DNA from: Hyphobacterium sp. CCMP332
GTDB taxonomy: Bacteria > Pseudomonadota > Alphaproteobacteria > Caulobacterales > Maricaulaceae
Direction of reading: 5' to 3'
NCBI RefSeq assembly: GCF_014323565.1
Contig: NZ_CP058669.1
Coordinates: forward strand, 2,383,501-2,447,500
DNA: 64,000 bases
In this document: positions 44,724-52,999 of the stretch, piece after piece
Layout of the letters: the number at the start of each line of letters is the position of its first letter
Position numbering within the stretch: the first letter of the stretch is position 1
The notes under the pieces: model-generated
What the model was told of the DNA's origin: nothing
The model's input: only the letters and a program-made list of their open reading frames with translations
The model's database searches: none
Position numbers and translations under genes: made by a program

Positions 44724-47387
44724 ATGACACATCGTATCCTGCTTGCCGCTCTTGCCGCTTTCGGCCTGTCCGCCGCCGCGTTCGCGCAATCCGCGCCGAC
44801 CCCGCTGGAGGCCCGGTACGACACCGCCATACCGGATCTGGAAGCGGCGCTGGGCCATGATTTCGGCGAGGAGATTACCCCGCCCGAAGACGCGGTCGAT
44901 TATCTCCGGACGCTGGCTGATAGGGCCCCTGAACGCATGCAGGTCTTTGACTATGCGACCAGCTGGGAAGGCCGCCCGCTCGTCTATGCGGTGATCGGCA
45001 GCGCCGAGAATATGGCGCGTCTCGACGAGATCCGGGCCGGTCTGCAACGCCTCGCCGACCCGCGCGGCCTGTCAAATGCCGACCGCGAGGACCTGATTGC
45101 TACACTGCCCGTGATTGTCTGGCTCGGCTATGGCGTGCATGGCGACGAGATTTCCTCCACCGATGCCGCTTTGCGCACCGCCTATCACCTGATCGCCGCG
45201 GCCAATGACCCGGTCGCCGACACGATTCGTGAAGACGCGCTGGTCATTATTGATCCCACCCAGAATCCCGATGGCCGCAACCGCTTCGTCAATTCCTTCA
45301 CCCAGGCGCGCGGCCTGCAGGCGGACGGCTATCGCTACTCCGCCGAACACGACCAGCCCTGGCCGGGCGGGCGGCACAATCACTACCTCTTCGACATGAA
45401 TCGCGACTGGTTCATCATGACCCAGCCGGAAACCCTCGGCCGCACGGCGGCGATGCTGGACTGGCGGCCCATGGTGATTGTCGATGCCCATGAAATGGGC
45501 GGTGATCAGTCCTACTTCTTCCCGCCCGTGGCCGACCCGGTCAATCCGGTCCTCACTGACGGCCAGCTGGAAGGCCATGACATTATCGGCCTCAATCACG
45601 CAATGTGGTTTGACCGTATCGGCTCTGACTATTTCACCCGCGAAATCTTCGACGCCTTCTATCCGGGCTATGGCGATACCTGGCCGATGATGCAGGGTGG
45701 TGTGGCCATGACCTATGAACAGGGCTCGGCGCGCGGTCTGGTCTGGACCCGCCGCAATGGCGAGGACCTGACCTATGCCGATGGCGTCACCAATCATTTC
45801 ATCGCCAGCCTGTCGACAGCGCAGGCCGCAGCAGAAAACCGCGAGCGCTTCGTGCGCGGTTTTCATGATGTCCGCGCCGCCGCCAGCAACAATGCGGACG
45901 GCCCGGCGGCCATCCTTCTGTCACGCGAGACCAATCGCTGGGGGGCGGAACGCCTCGCCCGCCTGATCGCCCGGCAGGGAATTGAAATCACCCGCATTGA
46001 TGCCGGAACCACGGCCTGTGGGACCGCCCTGCCAGAGGGCGGGTTTCTGGTGCAATTGAACCAGCCCGCCGGGCAGCTCGCCCGCACCCTGCTGGAGCGC
46101 GACACGCCGCTGCCGGAAGATTTCCTCGCAGGCCAGGAAGATCGCCGCACACGCGGGCTCGACCACGAACTCTATGATGTCACCGCCTGGTCCCTGCCGG
46201 TGATGTTCAATGTGCAATCAACCGAATGCGCCAACCGCCCCAATCTATCCGGCGACGCCGTCACCGCCGATGACGCCATGCCTGCCAGCGTCGCGGACTC
46301 GGCGCGCTTTGGCTATGTCATTCCCTGGACCGATGCCGGTCAGGCCCGCCTTGTCGCAGCGCTCGCCGCCGAGGGCGTGCCGATGCGCACCGCGGCCAGC
46401 GAATTCACCATTGACGGCGAGACATATCCGGCCGGATCGGTCGTGATTGCGCGTACAAGCGCCCCGGCCAATCTCGATTCCCTGATGCGGCTCCATGCCC
46501 GCATGATCGGGGCGTCCTATGCCGGCCTCGCCACCAGCTGGACCGAGAGCGGCCCGAATTTCGGCTCCAGCCAGTTTGCCGACATCATCGCCCCGCGCAT
46601 TGCCATGGCCTGGGGCGAAGGCACGGATGCCAATTCGGCCGGCGGGCTGCGCTATGTGCTGGAGCGCCGTTACGGTCTGCCGGTGACGGTGATCCGCGCT
46701 GCGCGTCTTGGCAGTGCCGATCTCTCCGGTTTTGACGTGCTGATCCTGCCCGAGCAGTCGGGTGGCGGTTATGGGGCGGAGATCGGCGAATCCGGTTCCG
46801 GTAATCTCTCCCGGTTCGCGCAAGGCGGCGGCACGCTGATTGCTCTGGGCGATGCCACCCGATTTGTCACCGACCCGGATATCAACCTTCTGCCGCTGCG
46901 CCGCGAACGCGCCGCCGACACACCCACTGGCAGTTCCGGCGAGGGCGCTCTGGTCTCCGGCAGTGTGATCGAGGATGACGCCGCGTTGCAGGCCGCGCTG
47001 GAGCCGCGCAATGCCCGGCCCGACACCTCTCCCGGCGCGCTGCTCAATGTCACCGCCAATGCCGATGCTTTCCTGTCAGCCGGTTATGCCGAAGGCGCCG
47101 CCGCCATGGTGACGGGATCGGACATCTATACCGCCGTGCCCCTGGACGAGGCCGATACGGTGCTGCGCTTTGCCGGGCCGGACGACCTGGTCGCTTCAGG
47201 CTATCTCTGGGACGAAAACATCGCCCAGACCGCCTATAAGCCTTTCATGGTCTCGCGCCGGACGGGGTCCGGTTTTGTCGTCGCCTTCACCCAGGACCCG
47301 ACCGCCCGCGGCTATCAGGAAGGCCTGGATCTGGCACTCCTGAACGCCGTCATCCTCGCCCCGGCGCGTTCCTGGCGGCTCAGATAG
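44724..47387 (+). CDS. Exported M14 family zinc carboxypeptidase
   Basis: An 887-residue exported peptidase. Signal peptide LLAALAAFGLSAAAFAQ. The M14 domain shows GVHGDEISST (HxxE zinc ligands, about residue 138), the DPTQNPDGRNRF loop, NHYLFDMNRDW, DAHEMGG (third ligand His) and TYEQGS (catalytic Glu). The C-terminal 450 residues form an additional domain resembling a class I glutamine-amidotransferase-like fold, seen in other large M14 proteins (YVIPWTDAG, VTVIRAARLGSADLSGFDVLILPEQ). The ATG at 44724 begins the signal. It probably trims peptides outside the cytoplasm. Confidence 0.9.
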   Translation: MTHRILLAALAAFGLSAAAFAQSAPTPLEARYDTAIPDLEAALGHDFGEEITPPEDAVDYLRTLADRAPERMQVFDYATSWEGRPLVYAVIGSAENMARLDEIRAGLQRLADPRGLSNADREDLIATLPVIVWLGYGVHGDEISSTDAALRTAYHLIAAANDPVADTIREDALVIIDPTQNPDGRNRFVNSFTQARGLQADGYRYSAEHDQPWPGGRHNHYLFDMNRDWFIMTQPETLGRTAAMLDWRPMVIVDAHEMGGDQSYFFPPVADPVNPVLTDGQLEGHDIIGLNHAMWFDRIGSDYFTREIFDAFYPGYGDTWPMMQGGVAMTYEQGSARGLVWTRRNGEDLTYADGVTNHFIASLSTAQAAAENRERFVRGFHDVRAAASNNADGPAAILLSRETNRWGAERLARLIARQGIEITRIDAGTTACGTALPEGGFLVQLNQPAGQLARTLLERDTPLPEDFLAGQEDRRTRGLDHELYDVTAWSLPVMFNVQSTECANRPNLSGDAVTADDAMPASVADSARFGYVIPWTDAGQARLVAALAAEGVPMRTAASEFTIDGETYPAGSVVIARTSAPANLDSLMRLHARMIGASYAGLATSWTESGPNFGSSQFADIIAPRIAMAWGEGTDANSAGGLRYVLERRYGLPVTVIRAARLGSADLSGFDVLILPEQSGGGYGAEIGESGSGNLSRFAQGGGTLIALGDATRFVTDPDINLLPLRRERAADTPTGSSGEGALVSGSVIEDDAALQAALEPRNARPDTSPGALLNVTANADAFLSAGYAEGAAAMVTGSDIYTAVPLDEADTVLRFAGPDDLVASGYLWDENIAQTAYKPFMVSRRTGSGFVVAFTQDPTARGYQEGLDLALLNAVILAPARSWRLR

Positions 47388-47453
47388 CGGCGGCAGCAGG
47401 TAGCGGACCGCCATCTATCTCAATCGAAAGCCGCCTTTCAGCCCCCGTCACTG

Positions 47454-47509
47454 ATCATTTCCGGAAAACGCCGCGCGTTTCTGAAAATCATCACGCGTTT
47501 TTCGAAATC
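47454..47509 (+). promoter_or_regulatory. Three direct repeats at exact 20-bp spacing before urcA
   Basis: Units begin at 47454, 47474 and 47494. Units 2 and 3 (CGCGTTTCTGAAAATC and CGCGTTTTTCGAAATC) match at 13 of 16 positions; unit 1 (ATCATTTCCGGAAAAC) keeps the TTTC-GAAA core. Each core is near-palindromic (TTTCCGGAAA and TTTCGAAA are perfect). Spacing of about two helical turns places all on one DNA face, as expected for a multi-site regulator. It ends 79 bp before the urcA ATG. Confidence 0.55.
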
Positions 47510-47587
47510 GCAAAGCAGAGCAGACAGGAACTCTCCAGATTGAACTCGTCAGCCGCCTCCCCGCGGCCATAACAAACGAGGTCGATT

Positions 47588-47923
47588 ATGTTGAACGCAC
47601 TCCTCCCTGCCCTGTTTCTCGGCACAACCGCCTTTGTGGGCGGCCCGGCCAGCGCAGAGCTCTCCTTCTCGCAGGCCGAACTTTCCACCCACAATGGCTC
47701 TGCTGCCGTCTACCAGCGTGTGGTGTCGGCCGCTGAACGAGTCTGCGCCGCTGAAAACCGCAACTCCGGCATGGCGGCAACAGCAGCCCGTATCTGCGTC
47801 ACCGATACGGTGGACCGCACCGTGGCTCAGATCGCCGCCCCGCAACTTTCCGAGATCCACGCCGCCCGGAGCATCTCCCCTGATGGACGGGACGCCGTGG
47901 TGCTGGCCGCCGCGCGCGACTAG
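47588..47923 (+). CDS. UrcA family protein
   Basis: A 111-residue exported protein. Signal peptide (ALFLGTTAFVGGPASA) then LSFSQAELSTHNGSAAVYQRVVSAAERVCAAENRN spans the typical UrcA core, in which the first Cys and a second Cys (ARICVTDTVDRTV) probably form a disulfide. UrcA proteins are common in Caulobacterales and sphingomonads; function unknown. GAGG lies nine bases before the ATG. It has its own operator-like repeats upstream and a strong terminator downstream. Confidence 0.85.
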   Translation: MLNALLPALFLGTTAFVGGPASAELSFSQAELSTHNGSAAVYQRVVSAAERVCAAENRNSGMAATAARICVTDTVDRTVAQIAAPQLSEIHAARSISPDGRDAVVLAAARD

Positions 47924-47932
47924 CTTTCCTGC

Positions 47933-47988
47933 CCTGCCGGCTTTTCCTCCGCCCCCCGGGTTTTCGGAAAAGCTGGCAGGATTTTTTT
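47933..47988 (+). terminator. Rho-independent terminator after urcA
   Basis: CCTGCCGGCTTTTCC (47933-47947) pairs with GGAAAAGCTGGCAGG (47966-47980) with one G-T wobble around an 18-nt loop, followed by A and seven T. Confidence 0.9.
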
Positions 47989-48009
47989 GATTGAGGCATA
48001 CTTCGCCGC

Positions 48010-49068
48010 ATGACCGACGCTGCTCTTATTGAAGTTATCGCCCGCATGAGCGCGGGTGTGCTGTGTCTTCTGACCAGCGCTGTGCTGCTGCTCAATGCGC
48101 GCAAATCCCTCGCCGCCCGTCTGGGCGCGCTTTTCGGACTCGGTGCCGCAGCCTACATGGCCTGTGCCTCACCGACCATGCGCGACCTGCTCGGCACCTG
48201 GCGGCACATCATCGAGCCTCTGGGCTGGCTCGACGGAGTCTTTTTCTGGTGGTTCTGCCTCGCCCTGTTCTGCGACCAGTACCGCTTCCGCGCCGCGCAT
48301 CTCTTGCCGGCCTTACCGATCCTGATCCTGGTGCCGCTGCAATATGTGGTGACGGACCCGTTCTGGCGCGATGGCATGACGCTGATCAAGCAGTCCATTT
48401 CCGTCATCCTCTTCCTGCATGCCACCTATTTCGCCCTGCTCAGCCTGAAGGATGATCTGGTCGATAGCCGCCGCCGTTTCCGCGTGGTGATCGCCGTCTC
48501 GGTGGGGCTGTCAGCGGTGATCCTGATGGGACTGGAAATTCTGGTGCGCGGCACGGCAGCCGAAACCGCCTATCTCGTCGGCTCGTCGCTGTGGCTGCTC
48601 GTCCTGTGTTTCGCCTTCGCCATGTGGGCACTACGGGCGAGCCCGGAAATGTTTGTCGACCGCAAGGAAGTGCGCCAGCATCATGACAGCGAGGCGGCCA
48701 TTGCCGCTATTGATCCGGCGGACCGTCCTCTGCTGGCGCGGCTGGAAGCGGCCATGCAGGCCGGAGCCTATCGCGAGACCGGCCTCACCGTCGGCAAGCT
48801 GGCCGATCATCTGAACACGCCGGAACACCGCCTGCGCAAGCTGATCAATTCCGGCCTCGGTTACCGGAATTTCTCCAGCTATATCAATTCGCACCGGGTG
48901 GAAGACGCCAAGGAAATCCTCGCCGATCCCGAGCGCGCCCGCCTGCAGATCCTGCAGGTCGCGCTCGATCTCGGCTATGGCTCCATCGCCAGCTTCAACC
49001 GCGCTTTCCGGGAAGCCACGGGCGAAGCCCCGACCAGCTTCCGGCGCAAGGCATTGATGGCCGACTAG
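48010..49068 (+). CDS. Membrane-bound AraC family transcriptional regulator
   Basis: A 352-residue regulator with about six or seven N-terminal hydrophobic helices (residues 5-205) and a C-terminal AraC DNA-binding domain (about 245-345): LTVGKLADHLNTPEHRLRKLIN is the first helix-turn-helix and ILQVALDLGYGSIASFNRAFRE the second, followed by GEAPTSFRR. The membrane half suggests sensing of an envelope or lipophilic signal. It is downstream of urcA but separated by a terminator; the three 20-bp-period repeats before urcA are candidate sites. The stop overlaps that of the convergent gene at 49065. Confidence 0.88.
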   Translation: MTDAALIEVIARMSAGVLCLLTSAVLLLNARKSLAARLGALFGLGAAAYMACASPTMRDLLGTWRHIIEPLGWLDGVFFWWFCLALFCDQYRFRAAHLLPALPILILVPLQYVVTDPFWRDGMTLIKQSISVILFLHATYFALLSLKDDLVDSRRRFRVVIAVSVGLSAVILMGLEILVRGTAAETAYLVGSSLWLLVLCFAFAMWALRASPEMFVDRKEVRQHHDSEAAIAAIDPADRPLLARLEAAMQAGAYRETGLTVGKLADHLNTPEHRLRKLINSGLGYRNFSSYINSHRVEDAKEILADPERARLQILQVALDLGYGSIASFNRAFREATGEAPTSFRRKALMAD

Positions 49069-50288
49069 TCCTCGATGGCAAAGGTCAGCCCCGCGCGTTC
49101 CTGCAACCGGTCAATCAGCACATCCCCCAGAGCGGCGCCCGCTGTCCACACACCGCCACCCGTGGTCTGACGGTCCACATTCATGACCAGCGCCGCGGCG
49201 CATTCGGTTATCATCTTCGAGGTCGAGCCATAGCCCGGATCCTTGTCGCCCTTCACCGAGGCGCGAAGGGCATGGCCGTGCGCGTCTTCGCCGAGAAACA
49301 GCACGTCATAAAAGCCGGTTTCACGGGCCTGTTTGTCCGGACCCTGGCCGGGTTTGGGCAAGGCGAATGTCTTGATCAGCCAGCGCGTGGGCGCAATTGC
49401 CAGAAGAATATTCTGGATCTTGTCCTGCCGGGCCGCAGCTTTCGCGCGCTTCTCGCCCTTGGGGCCGTCCCCTGTCATCATCCGCTCGTCATAGATAAAA
49501 TCCTCACCGTAAGGGTGTCCGGCGAGCGCATTGGTGCGATGCACATTCTTGGTATTGATCGGCGCCATGATGAAAGGCGCCGTCCACGACTTTGCACTCT
49601 CATCATACTCGGCCTTGTCCGAATGGGGCTGCTTCGGGCCCTTGAAGCCCGGCACTAGCGAGAACGGATTGGTGAGCAGCTTGATGATGGACTTGTCCTT
49701 CGAGGCCGCCTCCAGCGTCGCCGTCAGGCTCGCCGCTGTGCCGCCCGAGAAGGTGCCCTTCATCTTGCGCACCCGGCCTTTGACACGGGTCAGGGTGTCG
49801 CCGAATCTGGCCTTTGCCTCACGCTGCAGGAACCAGACGCCAAGATCAAACGGCACTGAGTCAAACCCGCAGGAGAAGACCAGACGCGCGCCAGAGGCTT
49901 CGGCCTTTTCCTGATATTTGACGATCATCTGCGCCATCCAGGCCGGTTCGCCGCACAGATCGACATAATCGGTTCCGGCCTCCGCGCAGGCCGCCAGCAA
50001 GGGTTCGCCATAAAGCTGATAGGGCCCGACCGTGGTCAACACGACCCTGGCGCTTTCCGCCATCGCTTTCAGGGTTTCCGGCTGACCGGCATCGGCGATG
50101 ACCAGCGGCACATCGGCAGAAATGCCCATCTCTTCACGCACGGCCGCGAGCTTGGAGGCGGATCGTCCGGCCATCGCCCATTTCAGGTCGCCGCCGACGC
50201 CATAGGTGGTATTGAGGTATTCCGCGACCAGCCGCCCGGTAAATCCGGTGGCCCCGTAAACCACGATATCATGTGTGCGTGTCGTCAT
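49065..50288 (-). CDS. Saccharopine dehydrogenase-like trans-acting enoyl reductase family protein
   Basis: A 407-residue oxidoreductase with an N-terminal Rossmann motif (IVVYGATGFTGRLVAEYL), the AGRSASKLAAV segment, and TTVGPYQLYGEPLLAACAEAGTDYVDLCGEP, typical of the trans-acting enoyl reductase group related to mycobacterial Rv2449c. The C-terminal half (VKGRVRKMKGTFSGGTAAS) is characteristic. In mycobacteria such proteins assist polyketide synthases; here no polyketide genes are near, so a lipid-related reduction is a guess. It is transcribed alone toward the AraC gene, with which it shares overlapping stops. Confidence 0.85.
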   Translation of the reverse strand: MTTRTHDIVVYGATGFTGRLVAEYLNTTYGVGGDLKWAMAGRSASKLAAVREEMGISADVPLVIADAGQPETLKAMAESARVVLTTVGPYQLYGEPLLAACAEAGTDYVDLCGEPAWMAQMIVKYQEKAEASGARLVFSCGFDSVPFDLGVWFLQREAKARFGDTLTRVKGRVRKMKGTFSGGTAASLTATLEAASKDKSIIKLLTNPFSLVPGFKGPKQPHSDKAEYDESAKSWTAPFIMAPINTKNVHRTNALAGHPYGEDFIYDERMMTGDGPKGEKRAKAAARQDKIQNILLAIAPTRWLIKTFALPKPGQGPDKQARETGFYDVLFLGEDAHGHALRASVKGDKDPGYGSTSKMITECAAALVMNVDRQTTGGGVWTAGAALGDVLIDRLQERAGLTFAIED

Positions 50289-50343
50289 GTCCGGCTCTCC
50301 CTTTGACCTTCAACATCGCGCGCAGGGACGCTCCGTCAAGGCG

Positions 50344-51135
50344 CTAGTGAAGTTCCAGTTGACGTAACTCCACCGTTACCCCGCCAAAGCCGGCCCGCGT
50401 GTGCAGACGCACGGGCAGGAAGGCGGTGCCATCGGCGATCGGAGCGATCCACATGCGCAAGGGATGGCGGGTTTCGCCCGGCTCCGGCCAGTCTTCGGCG
50501 TCATAGCCGGAAACCGGTGTGTAATAGGCATCACAAACGAGCGCCTCGCCGCGCCAGCCGCGTGTGCGCACCGTCTCGGTTCCACGTGAAGCAAGGTTGA
50601 GATCATAGCGCTGCTTGCCGTCGAAGACGGGGATCGAGCCTTCGCACGGCGCCCCGCCCGAGGCCGCCACCATTTCCGACAGCAGCAGGGTGGCCGTCAT
50701 CGGATCGACCACGCCGGTCCGGTCGGCCTCGCTTGCAGGCGGATCACCCCAGTTGGTAAACTCCGGCGAGGCTGTCGAGCGGGCCACACCGCCGCCAAAA
50801 TCCACATCGATGATCCGTGTCTTGTCGCCTGTGCGCTCGGTATGGCCATAACGGGCCGGTTCGGGCCCGCCTGCGCCGAAGCGTCCGGCCACTCGGGAAT
50901 CGATCTCGAAATCGGTGAACAGCGCTGCCAGTCCGGCCGCCTCGACATGCGCCTGCGCCGCATAGTCCGCGCGCCCCAGATCGGCCTCCAGCGTCACCCG
51001 CCCGACCCGGAAAACCAGCACCGAGGCGGAATAATCCGCCGTTATTGACAGCGGCGTCTCGCGGTTCAGCGCCGCGGCCGGCGCAGTTGCCAGAAGACAG
51101 AGCAGGCCGATGGATATCAAACGCAACACATTCAC
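50344..51135 (-). CDS. DUF3108 exported protein
   Basis: A 263-residue periplasmic protein with signal peptide (LISIGLLCLLATAPAAAL). The DUF3108 pattern is seen in the first third (ADYSASVLVFRVGRVTLEADLG), followed by DPMTATLLLSEM and YDLNLASRGTE, and it ends in a beta-rich block (PVRLHTRAGFGGVTVELRQL). DUF3108 proteins are beta-barrel-like envelope proteins of unknown role. It lies 55 bp upstream of the enoyl-reductase-like gene on the same strand in transcript order, so cotranscription is possible. Confidence 0.8.
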   Translation of the reverse strand: MNVLRLISIGLLCLLATAPAAALNRETPLSITADYSASVLVFRVGRVTLEADLGRADYAAQAHVEAAGLAALFTDFEIDSRVAGRFGAGGPEPARYGHTERTGDKTRIIDVDFGGGVARSTASPEFTNWGDPPASEADRTGVVDPMTATLLLSEMVAASGGAPCEGSIPVFDGKQRYDLNLASRGTETVRTRGWRGEALVCDAYYTPVSGYDAEDWPEPGETRHPLRMWIAPIADGTAFLPVRLHTRAGFGGVTVELRQLELH

Positions 51136-51228
51136 CGCCGTTTTGCCGGGTTCCGGGATCGATCCGACCAGTCTATCGCCCCGGCCCGGTCTGTCGAGCG
51201 CAGGGCATATCCGCCGCGTATGGCCGCC

Positions 51229-52821
51229 TCAGGCTTGTGCCGCCCGGTCGGCCTGCAGGACGAGTTTGCGGTAATCATTGAGATCGCCGTCATAGCGTGT
51301 CGCCCGGCCATCCTTGACCAGCCAGAGCTGATCGGCGGTGCCTTCGGCGAGATAGACATCGTGGGTGATCAGCACCACGGCGCCGTCATAATCGTTGAGC
51401 GCATAGATCAGCGCCTCGCGGCTGTCGATATCGAGGTGGGAGGTCGGTTCGTCAAGGATCAGGATATGCGGCTTTTCAATTGCCATCAGGCCGAGCAGCA
51501 GACGCACTTTCTCGCCGCCGGACAGCTTTTCGATGGCCGTGCCGACCTTCTCATAGGGAAAGCCCATGCCGGCCGCCACGGCGCGGTGCTTTGACGGGGG
51601 CGAGCCTTCCGGCAGAGCGTCGCGAACATGGTCGAGCACGGTTTCGCCGGGCCGCAACTCGTCCATCTGGTCCTGCGAGAAATAGCCGATGCGCAGGGCG
51701 CGCGGCGCCACACGTTCGCCAGACAGGAGCGACAGGCGCTCGGCGATGGATTTCACCAGCGTCGTCTTGCCCTGTCCGTTGGCCCCGACAATGGCGATGC
51801 GGTCTTCCGGGTCCAGACGCAGATCGATATCCCGCAGGATCACGGCGTCTTCGCCATAACCCAGCGTCGCATCGCGCAGCTGCAGCAGGGGCGGGGCGAG
51901 CTTGTCGGTGGAATTGGGAAAGACGAACGGCGTCGTCCGCTCGGCCAGCGGAACGGAAATTTCCTGCATCTTCTCGAGCTTTTTCACCCGCGACTGGGCC
52001 TGCCGCGCTTTCGAGGCCTTGGCGCGGAAGCGGTCGACAAAGGCCTGCAAATGCGCCCGGTCGGCATCCTGCTTGGCGCGCTCGCTTTCCAGCAGTGCCA
52101 GTTTTGCGGCCCGCAGCCGCAGCCAGGCATCATAGCCCCCCGGCGTGATCGCCAATTGTTTGTGCTCCAGCGCCAGCGTGTGCGTGACGGAGCGATTGAG
52201 CATCTCCCGGTCGTGCGAGACGATCAGCACGGTGTGGGGATATTTCCTCAGATAGGTTTCCAGCCAGGCCGCGCCTTCCAGATCAAGATAATTGGTCGGC
52301 TCGTCCAGAAGGAGCAGGTCCGGCTGGGAGAACAGGACGCCGGCAATCGCGGCGCGCATGCGCCAGCCGCCGGAAAACTCCCGCGTCGGCCGCGACAGAT
52401 CGGCATCGGTAAAGCCGAGCCCCATCAGCACTTCGGCCGCGCGCGATTCTGCGGACCAGGCGTCGATATCGGCGAGCCGCATATGGATCTCGCCGATGCG
52501 GTCGGGATCGACTGCGGTTTCCGCTTCCTGCATCAGGGCGTGGCGTTCGGCATCAGTGGCCAGCACGACCTCAAGAATGGTCTCGTCCGACGGCTGGACC
52601 TCCTGCGCCACCCAGCCCATGCGCGCCCCGCGGCTCAGCCGGATCGGGCTGTCCGGAGAGGGGTGGGCAATCTCCTCGCGGATGATCTGCAGAAGGGTGG
52701 ATTTGCCCGTGCCATTGCGTCCGATCAGCCCGACCTTCCAGCCCGCAGCGATCTGGGCGGAAGCGTTTTCGAACAGGGCGCGTTCGCCGACACGGTAATC
52801 AAGGTTTGAAATCGTCAACAT
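51229..52821 (-). CDS. ABC-F family ATPase
   Basis: A 530-residue soluble protein with two ABC domains and no membrane segments. Domain 1: GRNGTGKST (Walker A), EFSGGWRMRAA (signature), LLLLDEPTNYLD (Walker B). A linker of about 80 residues rich in Lys, Arg and Gln (KASKARQAQSRVKKLEKM) is the ribosome-interacting P-site motif of ABC-F proteins. Domain 2: GANGQGKTT, KLSGGEKVR, LILDEPTSHLD. The C-terminal coiled coil of Uup/YheS-type members is absent. The ATG at 52821 was chosen because the protein starts MLTISNLDYRVG at the first ABC strand. Confidence 0.9.
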   Translation of the reverse strand: MLTISNLDYRVGERALFENASAQIAAGWKVGLIGRNGTGKSTLLQIIREEIAHPSPDSPIRLSRGARMGWVAQEVQPSDETILEVVLATDAERHALMQEAETAVDPDRIGEIHMRLADIDAWSAESRAAEVLMGLGFTDADLSRPTREFSGGWRMRAAIAGVLFSQPDLLLLDEPTNYLDLEGAAWLETYLRKYPHTVLIVSHDREMLNRSVTHTLALEHKQLAITPGGYDAWLRLRAAKLALLESERAKQDADRAHLQAFVDRFRAKASKARQAQSRVKKLEKMQEISVPLAERTTPFVFPNSTDKLAPPLLQLRDATLGYGEDAVILRDIDLRLDPEDRIAIVGANGQGKTTLVKSIAERLSLLSGERVAPRALRIGYFSQDQMDELRPGETVLDHVRDALPEGSPPSKHRAVAAGMGFPYEKVGTAIEKLSGGEKVRLLLGLMAIEKPHILILDEPTSHLDIDSREALIYALNDYDGAVVLITHDVYLAEGTADQLWLVKDGRATRYDGDLNDYRKLVLQADRAAQA

Positions 52822-52999
52822 GGTGGCGCGGTGTAACGTGCGCAGCGCCCAGCGCAATGCCTGTAGGGAGTCGAAAAGCGGCCAGCTACGGGTCCGGGGC
52901 GGGGGCCAGCGGCAGGATGCCGGCAAATCCCGCCTTCTCTCCTTGCCCCGCCCCGCTGCCATGCTAGCTTTTCATGCATTGTTTCTCGGGGAGCCCAGC

